Shown piece by piece: positions 6,939 through 11,907 of a stretch of DNA of 11,907 bases. Location of the stretch: the NCBI GenBank assembly GCA_024691265.1, contig JAILNT010000331.1:1-11907 (forward strand). The letters run 5' to 3'. The notes under the pieces are model-generated. The model saw nothing but the letters and a program-made list of their open reading frames with translations, ran no database searches and had not been told where the DNA came from. The translations under genes were made by a program, and so were the position numbers. Source of the DNA: Treponema sp. Its GTDB lineage: Bacteria; Spirochaetota; Spirochaetia; Treponematales; Treponemataceae. The number at the start of each line of letters is the position of its first letter. The first letter of the stretch is position 1.

Positions 6939-9266
6939 ATGCCTAAAATAGAAGTCAACGAAAAACTGTTCTTCAATTTAGTTGGAAAAAACTATGACTA
7001 TGATACTCTCGAAAAGAAACTCACAGTCGGAAAGGCTGAACTTGATGAAAAGCCAGACATGACAAAGAGCGAAGATGAAAGAGTAATAAAGATTGAGCTC
7101 AATGACACAAACAGACCTGACCTTTGGTCTACAGGCGGAGTTGCTCGTTGTTTAAGAGAATATGAGGGCCGTCCTTCAGCAAATTATGAATCCTTTATGT
7201 CTACAAAGGATAAAACAGTCGATACAGGTGACAGAGTTGTAACTGTAGACCCTGAACTTAAAAACATTCGTCCTTACATGGTAAGTTTTGTTATAAGCGG
7301 AAAGCCAATAGATGACGGCATGCTTAAAGACATCATTCAAACACAGGAAAAACTTGCCTGGAACTTCGGACGCAAAAGAAAGACTATAAGCATGGGTGTT
7401 TATAGAGAAAAGGAACTCAAATGGCCAGTACATTATCTTGCTGTTGACCCTGACACAACAAGCTTTATTCCTTTAACATTCGACAAGCCTTTAACCTGTA
7501 GACAGATTCTTACAGAACACCCAAAGGGAAAGGATTACGGCTACATTCTTCAGGACAAAGCAAAGTTTCCTCTTTTGAAAGATGATAATGGAGAAATCAT
7601 GTCTATGGCTCCTATCATCAACAGTGCATCATTAGGAGCTGTACAAGTTGGAGATACAGACCTTCTTGTTGAACTCACAGGAACAGAAATGGAAAGTCTT
7701 ATTCTTTCTGCAAACATTGTAGCCTGTGATTTTGCAGACGCTGGATATAAAATTCTTCCTGTAAAAGTAGTACACCCTTATGAAACAGGATTTGGAAAAG
7801 AAGTTGTAGCTCCATATTACTTCCAGAAAACAACATCAGCTCACTTATCAGCAATCAACAAGAAGCTCGGTGCAACATTAACAAAAGAACAGGTTATTGA
7901 AGCATTAAAGAGAATGGGAAGCAAAGTTGAAGTAAAGGACAACGGAAACGATACAGAGTTTATTGTAAGTCCAGCACCTTACAGAAACGACTTCCTTCAT
8001 GAAGTAGATGTTATAGAAGATGTAATGATTGGACAGGGCTTAGACTTCTTTACACCAGAAGCACCAAAAGACTTTACAATCGGACGCTTACTTCCTGTAA
8101 CACTTTATAGCCGCAAGGCAAAGACAATTATGGTAGGACTTGGATATCAGGAAATGGTATTCAACTATCTTGGCAGTAAAAAGCATTACATCGATAACAT
8201 GAACATCGATGGAAAAGATGTTATTGAAATTGCAAACCCAATGAGCGAAAACTATCAGTTTATTCGTCCATCTATAATAGCATCTTTACTTGAAGCTGAA
8301 AGTCTTAGTGGAAATGCAGTATATCCACACAAGATTTTTGAAATTGGAAAAATTGCATACATTGCTCCAGAAGAAGTTACAGGAACAAAAACAGTACAGA
8401 GTCTTGGCTTCATGACAGCAAGTACAAATGCAAACTTCAATCAGGCAGCAAGTGAAGTTTCAAGCCTCCTTTATTATCTTGACCATAAATACGAAGTAAA
8501 GGAAACAAATGACCCTCGCTTCATTCCTGGTCGTCAAGCTGGTATCATTGCAAACGGTAAGCAAATTGGTATCTTCGGTGAAGTTCACCCTGCAGTTCTT
8601 GCTAACTGGGAAATTACAGTACCATGTGTAGCAGGTGAAATTGATGTTGAAGAACTTATGGCAAATGAATCAAAGGAAGCTATCAAAGCACCTAAGAAGG
8701 AAGAGCCAAAGAAAGCAGAAACAAAAGCTTCAAACAAGGAAGAAGGTCCAAAGCTTGCAGAAGACCAGATTGCACACTTCAACAAATACGTAGAACTTAA
8801 AGTTGCAAAGATTTTAAGTGTAGAATGTAACCCACAGGGTGACAGACTTTACATAGAACATCTTGATGACGGTAGTGGAACAGAGCGTGTTATCCAGTCA
8901 GGACTTCGTCCATATCTAAAGGAAGAAGAATTACTCGGACAGCACGTAATTATCGCTGCAAACCTTGCTCCAAGAAAGATGAAGGGCGTTGAAAGTCACG
9001 GTATGCTTCTTGCAGCAGACTATAAAGATGAAAATGGAAATGAGAAGGTAGAACTTCTTACAGCTCCATGGGCAGAACCTGGAACAGCAGTTGTTCCAAA
9101 GGGAACAGACCCAAGTCTTACAAAGCCTGAAACAATCAAAATTGACAAGCTTGAAAAGATTTATCTTGAAATAAAAGATAAGCATTTCCAGCTTGCAGGC
9201 GTTGATATGACCGCAGCAGACAAAGAAATCACAACAGAAAAAACAATTAATTCTGCTGTAGAGTAA
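6939..9266 (+). CDS. pheT: Phenylalanyl-tRNA synthetase beta chain, archaeal type, with C-terminal tRNA-binding domain
   Basis: With PheS it forms the enzyme that charges tRNA-Phe; the beta chain gives tRNA contacts and the editing site. It has 775 residues. Residues 1-100 are the archaeal/eukaryotic-type N-terminus ('NDTNRPDLWSTGGVARCLREY'), without the N-terminal OB domain of ordinary bacterial PheT. The B3/B4 editing region spans about 110-280, B5 about 300-375 ('SPAPYRNDFLHEVDVIEDVMIGQG'), and the catalytic-like core about 385-575 ('IPGRQAGIIANGKQIGIFGEVHP'). A Lys/Glu-rich linker (about 577-611) leads to an EMAPII/MetRS-C-like OB fold (612-715) with the signature 'NLAPRKMKGVESHGMLLAA' (675-693), then a C-terminal extension. 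Archaeal-type PheRS in spirochaetes is established; the C-terminal addition is unusual. pheS is not adjacent. The start is the only one that preserves the N-terminal domain; its GAGG ribosome site is 11 bases away, rather far. Confidence 0.95.
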   Translation: MPKIEVNEKLFFNLVGKNYDYDTLEKKLTVGKAELDEKPDMTKSEDERVIKIELNDTNRPDLWSTGGVARCLREYEGRPSANYESFMSTKDKTVDTGDRVVTVDPELKNIRPYMVSFVISGKPIDDGMLKDIIQTQEKLAWNFGRKRKTISMGVYREKELKWPVHYLAVDPDTTSFIPLTFDKPLTCRQILTEHPKGKDYGYILQDKAKFPLLKDDNGEIMSMAPIINSASLGAVQVGDTDLLVELTGTEMESLILSANIVACDFADAGYKILPVKVVHPYETGFGKEVVAPYYFQKTTSAHLSAINKKLGATLTKEQVIEALKRMGSKVEVKDNGNDTEFIVSPAPYRNDFLHEVDVIEDVMIGQGLDFFTPEAPKDFTIGRLLPVTLYSRKAKTIMVGLGYQEMVFNYLGSKKHYIDNMNIDGKDVIEIANPMSENYQFIRPSIIASLLEAESLSGNAVYPHKIFEIGKIAYIAPEEVTGTKTVQSLGFMTASTNANFNQAASEVSSLLYYLDHKYEVKETNDPRFIPGRQAGIIANGKQIGIFGEVHPAVLANWEITVPCVAGEIDVEELMANESKEAIKAPKKEEPKKAETKASNKEEGPKLAEDQIAHFNKYVELKVAKILSVECNPQGDRLYIEHLDDGSGTERVIQSGLRPYLKEEELLGQHVIIAANLAPRKMKGVESHGMLLAADYKDENGNEKVELLTAPWAEPGTAVVPKGTDPSLTKPETIKIDKLEKIYLEIKDKHFQLAGVDMTAADKEITTEKTINSAVE

Positions 9267-9284
9267 TCTTTTAAAAGAGACTAC

Positions 9285-9319
9285 AAAAGCCCTTGCGATT
9301 TTATCGTAAGGGCTTTTTT
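9285..9319 (+). terminator. Strong rho-independent terminator after pheT, possibly bidirectional
   Basis: GCCCTTGCGA (9289-9298) pairs with TCGTAAGGGC (9304-9313), ten pairs with one G-U, around a 5-base loop, followed by six T (9314-9319). Four A before the stem give four T on the minus strand, so it may also stop the convergent hydrolase gene that ends at 9334. Confidence 0.92.
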
Positions 9320-9333
9320 ATTATCATTTTGTT

Positions 9334-10458
9334 TTATCTAGCAAACACTTTATCAAGCCAGTCATAAGTAAGTTTTTGTTCAGAAGAAAGAAAAGAATGA
9401 CCTCTATCCTTAATGATTAAAGTTTCAAGCTTATCTTCTGCATTATTCGCCTTCCAGATTTTATGCATCTTTTCATAAGCAAACTTTACGCCTTCAAGAG
9501 GATTCAAATGGTCTTTTTCACCATTAACAAAAAGAACAGCTTTTGGAGAGGCAAGACCTGCAACATCAGGATAATCAAGATATTTTGCAATAAAAGGGTG
9601 TAACATAGAAAAAGCAGACTGCCCTTTTATCTGATTATTTCCAATCTGCATATTATTAACCATGGAGCCCATCCAGCAAAGCGAAACTGCTGCAGAAATA
9701 TCATCACTCAAAGCCGCAAGTTGCCAGGAACGAAAACCTCCCATACTAAAACCAAGACAAGCAACCTTCTTTTTATCAACAAAAGGGAAAGAAGATAAAA
9801 GCTTTGCAGCCCTGCAATCTTCTCCTGCAATAATACCAGCAAAAGAAGTACCCATATTAAAAAGATTACAGGCAAGAGCTTGCTGACTTTCAGTCTTAAA
9901 ATCTTTTACAGAACGGTCTCCCCATGCTAAAGCATCAAAACTTAAAACAACATAGCCACGCTTTGCAAGTTCATCACCAGGAAATAGACCCGAAAAATTT
10001 ATATTTGCCCAATCTTCGGCAAGCTTGATTTTCTCCTTTATATCATCTTCATTGCCAAAAGGTCTCACCATCTTTTCTTTACCTATAGAAAACTTTGAAC
10101 CATGGTCATGAAGCATTAAAACAGCAGGATAAACACTTTCATCTTTTACAAAAGGAATAAGGAGATAAGCTAAAATGCGGCTATATTTACTTATATTAAA
10201 AACAATTTTACATGCTTTATAGCCATCTCTTTTTTCTTCTGCAATAACTTCAAGATTAAAAGGACTTTTATCTTCTTCCTGAATTATAAGTTCTTTTGCT
10301 TTTTTAAGAGCTTCTTTTTTCCATTCAAAAGGATTAAGTCCATCTTTCCAGCCCATAGAAAAGTTCATATTTTCTTTTAATTTTTCATAAAAAGTGGGCA
10401 TTGCTCTGTCTGAAGAAGTAATTTCCTGTCTGACATAATCATCTAACTTTTTATCCAT
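9334..10458 (-). CDS. Alpha/beta hydrolase, acetyl-xylan-esterase/dienelactone-hydrolase-like
   Basis: Serine hydrolase of the alpha/beta fold, related to the large acetyl-xylan-esterase-like (Abhydrolase_7) and dienelactone hydrolase families. From the chosen start it has 374 residues. The nucleophile elbow is 'GFSMGG' with S238; the acid is probably D316 in 'VNGEKDHLNP' and the base H354 in 'DRGHSF'. 'LMLHDHG' (114-120) is the likely oxyanion region. There is no signal peptide, so it acts in the cytoplasm. The frame reaches an ATG at 10488, but that codon lies 5 bases after a TATAAT box and would leave no leader. The ATG at 10458 has a GGGG ribosome-like site 7 bases before it and is preferred. 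The gene stands alone between a convergent pheT and a divergent small gene. A role in removing acyl groups from imported plant sugars is plausible but not shown. Confidence 0.87.
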   Translation of the reverse strand: MDKKLDDYVRQEITSSDRAMPTFYEKLKENMNFSMGWKDGLNPFEWKKEALKKAKELIIQEEDKSPFNLEVIAEEKRDGYKACKIVFNISKYSRILAYLLIPFVKDESVYPAVLMLHDHGSKFSIGKEKMVRPFGNEDDIKEKIKLAEDWANINFSGLFPGDELAKRGYVVLSFDALAWGDRSVKDFKTESQQALACNLFNMGTSFAGIIAGEDCRAAKLLSSFPFVDKKKVACLGFSMGGFRSWQLAALSDDISAAVSLCWMGSMVNNMQIGNNQIKGQSAFSMLHPFIAKYLDYPDVAGLASPKAVLFVNGEKDHLNPLEGVKFAYEKMHKIWKANNAEDKLETLIIKDRGHSFLSSEQKLTYDWLDKVFAR

Positions 10459-10492
10459 AATTTTGCCCCGCAAATTTTTATATATCATTTCG

Positions 10493-10498
10493 ATTATA
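10493..10498 (-). promoter_or_regulatory. -10 box of the hydrolase gene
   Basis: A perfect TATAAT on the minus strand, 35 bases before the chosen ATG at 10458. No good -35 sequence is seen at the right distance. It argues against the further-upstream ATG at 10488. Confidence 0.5.
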
Positions 10499-10548
10499 GC
10501 ATAAATCTAATCTCACAATTTAATTTATATATTAATATTTACTAGCAA

Positions 10549-10578
10549 TTGAAATAAAAAAGCCTTTTACATTAATAT
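10549..10578 (+). promoter_or_regulatory. Weak promoter candidate of the small basic protein gene
   Basis: TTGAAA (10549-10554) and TAATAT (10573-10578) are 18 bases apart. The transcript would start only about 3-5 bases before the ATG at 10589, so the mRNA could be leaderless or nearly so, which agrees with the absence of a ribosome site. Confidence 0.35.
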
Positions 10579-10588
10579 ACACTCTACA

Positions 10589-10876
10589 ATGAAACTCAAT
10601 GTAAAACATAATGCATGTTCATGCACAGACAGCAAGGGACAAAGCAAAGCCCTTTATTTAACCAGAGCAGATGCAGAAAAACAAAGAAAAATAAGCGAAA
10701 AAGAACACCACGTAAAACTCCGTGTATATAAATGTGATGAAGGAAAAGGCTATCACCTTACACATACAAAAAAAATAAACTTTGCAAATAAAAAGGCAAA
10801 AAGAAATTATGGAAAGCACGCAAAGAAAACAAGTCTTTTGAAAAAAATACTTTCTTTTTTCTTCGGTAAAAGATAG
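10589..10876 (+). CDS. Small basic Cys/His protein of unknown function
   Basis: I do not recognise a named family. The 95-residue product is very rich in lysine, especially after residue 59. It has a CxC pair (C10, C12), and 'LRVYKCDEGKGYHLTH' (44-59) recalls the second half of small zinc-ribbon proteins ('YxCxxCGxxHLT'), with C49 and H56/H59. C10, C12, C49 and H56 could therefore bind zinc, although the usual second cysteine after C49 is absent. The middle (26-41) is helical and charged, and the C-terminus ends in a hydrophobic-basic patch, 'LLKKILSFFFGKR'. A nucleic-acid-binding role is possible on charge alone. No Shine-Dalgarno sequence precedes the ATG. It stands divergent from the hydrolase gene and 57 bases before the HD-domain gene. 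Confidence 0.7.
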   Translation: MKLNVKHNACSCTDSKGQSKALYLTRADAEKQRKISEKEHHVKLRVYKCDEGKGYHLTHTKKINFANKKAKRNYGKHAKKTSLLKKILSFFFGKR

Positions 10877-10933
10877 GCAAAAGAAAGGTCTAAGGGATTT
10901 TTTTTTATCTTAATTGGTAGTATCTTTTAATAT

Positions 10934-11764
10934 ATGAAATCACCAAAAGAATTATCAATAGATAAAAAGATTGCAACTGCGTTAGATGCATTAATGGAAT
11001 CTTTTGAAGATAAAACACCGTCTGCTGTTCTAAAATTACTTTTGAATGACCCAGAAATAGAATGTATACAAAACTATGGAAACGCAGTTTCTATAAAAAG
11101 ACTGGGCTTTAATGACCATGGACCTGTACACATGAGGACAGTAGCATTAAACGCTATAAAAATGCTTACTATCCTTCATTCTAAAGGAATAAAGACAAGT
11201 CTTGAAAAAGAAGAAACAGGAACATTTGTTGATAGCGTTACAGCAGTATTACTAGCTTCTATGATGCATGACTTTGGAATGACTATAGGACGACAAGACC
11301 ATGAACTTTACAGTGCATTTTTTGCCCTTCCTATAATAGAACGCATATTAAAAATAGCTCTTCCTTTAGATAGTGACTTAAACAGAAGGGTTGTTATCCG
11401 TTCGCTTGCAATGGAAGGAATAGTTGGACACATGGGAACACGCCGTATACACAGCGTAGAAGCAGGCTTAATCCTTATTGCAGATGGTTGTGACATGACG
11501 AAAGGAAGAGCTAGAATTCCAATGGAACTAAGCACACAACCACATGTCGGAGATATTCATAAATATTCGGCAAACAGCATTGAAAAAGTTGAAATAACAG
11601 ATGGAATAGAAAAACCTATTCGCATAAATGTTTCAATGTCTGGAGATGTAGGCTTTTTCCAGATAGAAGAAGTTCTTCTACAGAAAGTAAATTCCAGCCC
11701 AGCAAAGGCATTTGTAGAATTATTAGCCGGAGTTGACGGCTGTGAAATGAAACAATATTTATAA
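10934..11764 (+). CDS. HD-domain metal-dependent phosphohydrolase
   Basis: A 276-residue protein of the HD superfamily, metal enzymes that hydrolyse phosphate esters of nucleotides or related compounds. Likely metal ligands in order: H62 and H66 ('DHGPVHM'), H112-D113 ('MMHDFG'), H123 ('RQDHE'), H166 ('VGHMG'), H173 and D184 or D187 ('ADGCDMTKGRARIP'). The C-terminal part (from about 205, 'HKYSANSIEKVEI...') is a beta-rich extension outside the HD core. From memory, this architecture resembles uncharacterised phosphohydrolases of archaea and some anaerobic bacteria; I cannot verify that here. There is no signal peptide or membrane segment. No clear ribosome site precedes the ATG. It lies 15 bases before queH and may be cotranscribed with it. 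The substrate is unknown. Confidence 0.87.
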   Translation: MKSPKELSIDKKIATALDALMESFEDKTPSAVLKLLLNDPEIECIQNYGNAVSIKRLGFNDHGPVHMRTVALNAIKMLTILHSKGIKTSLEKEETGTFVDSVTAVLLASMMHDFGMTIGRQDHELYSAFFALPIIERILKIALPLDSDLNRRVVIRSLAMEGIVGHMGTRRIHSVEAGLILIADGCDMTKGRARIPMELSTQPHVGDIHKYSANSIEKVEITDGIEKPIRINVSMSGDVGFFQIEEVLLQKVNSSPAKAFVELLAGVDGCEMKQYL

Positions 11765-11779
11765 GGAAAATAAAAGATT

Positions 11780-11907
11780 ATGGTGCCAAAAACACAGTAT
11801 CAGGGACAAAAGAAAAACTATCAGAAAATAATGGAAGATTTAATAAAAAAATTTGATTCCAGAAAAACTCTTTTACTTCATGCATGTTGTGCACCATGTT
11901 CTTCACA
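11780..11907 (+). CDS. queH: Epoxyqueuosine reductase QueH, 5' part
   Basis: The open frame from the ATG at 11780 runs off the right edge after 42 full codons. Near its end stands 'LLLHACCAPCSS' (residues 31-42), the N-terminal HxCCxPC signature of QueH, whose cysteines help hold an iron-sulphur cluster. QueH reduces epoxyqueuosine to queuosine in tRNA, the last step of that modification pathway, and replaces QueG in many anaerobes. A Lys/Gln-rich start precedes the motif. An AAGGA sequence overlaps the stop of the HD-domain gene, 12 bases from the ATG. Only a fraction of the gene is present, but the motif is distinctive. Confidence 0.9.
   Translation, partial: MVPKTQYQGQKKNYQKIMEDLIKKFDSRKTLLLHACCAPCSS

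Noticed and set aside
7176..7433. Minus-strand open frame inside pheT
   Set aside because: It overlaps conserved PheT coding sequence and shows no recognisable motif or ribosome site; the same applies to the other antisense frames in pheT.
10459..10488. Ten-codon upstream extension of the hydrolase
   Set aside because: The ATG at 10488 lies 5 bases after a TATAAT box with no room for a leader; the internal ATG has a plausible ribosome site.
10870..10911. Possible terminator after the small basic protein gene (AAGATA/TATCTT arms and a nine-T run)
   Set aside because: The arms are AT-only and the T run lies inside the loop instead of after the stem, so it does not have terminator form.

Overview
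The window is a low-GC bacterial chromosome segment, most probably from a spirochaete of the Treponema group. The main clues are an archaeal/eukaryotic-type phenylalanyl-tRNA synthetase beta chain (a known spirochaete peculiarity), a relaxed lipoprotein signal on the sugar-binding protein and an AT-rich coding style. The genus is an inference; no rRNA or other decisive marker is present.

Left edge, minus strand (1-961): a gene cut by the window edge encodes an N-terminal J domain with an intact HPD motif, followed by a kinase-fold region whose catalytic and metal-binding aspartates appear to be replaced. It has its own promoter, with a 9-bp inverted repeat over the -10, and a strong ribosome binding site. 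It is the most unusual object in the window.

Minus-strand sugar operon (981-6774): a promoter (TTGACA, 17 bp, GATACT) with a perfect 14-bp LacI-type operator at the expected transcription start drives a lipoprotein solute-binding protein, two ABC permeases that overlap by 4 bp, a LacI-family regulator and 4-alpha-glucanotransferase (malQ). A hairpin terminator follows. The picture is import of a malto-oligosaccharide-like sugar, remodelling by MalQ in the cytoplasm, and feedback control by the operon's own repressor. No ABC ATPase is present, so a shared MsmK/MalK-type ATPase must be supplied from elsewhere.

Centre, plus strand (6850-9319): pheT, transcribed divergently from the sugar operon. 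Its product is an archaeal-type PheRS beta core joined through a charged linker to a C-terminal EMAPII/MetRS-C-like tRNA-binding OB domain. A strong hairpin terminator follows. pheS is not in the window.

Right part: a minus-strand cytoplasmic alpha/beta hydrolase (acetyl-xylan-esterase-like) converges on pheT. Divergent from it, on the plus strand, are a small basic Cys/His protein of unknown function, an HD-domain phosphohydrolase and the start of queH (epoxyqueuosine reductase, last step of queuosine synthesis), which runs off the right edge. The small protein and HD genes lack clear Shine-Dalgarno sequences. No tRNA, rRNA, CRISPR array, insertion sequence or phage gene was seen.
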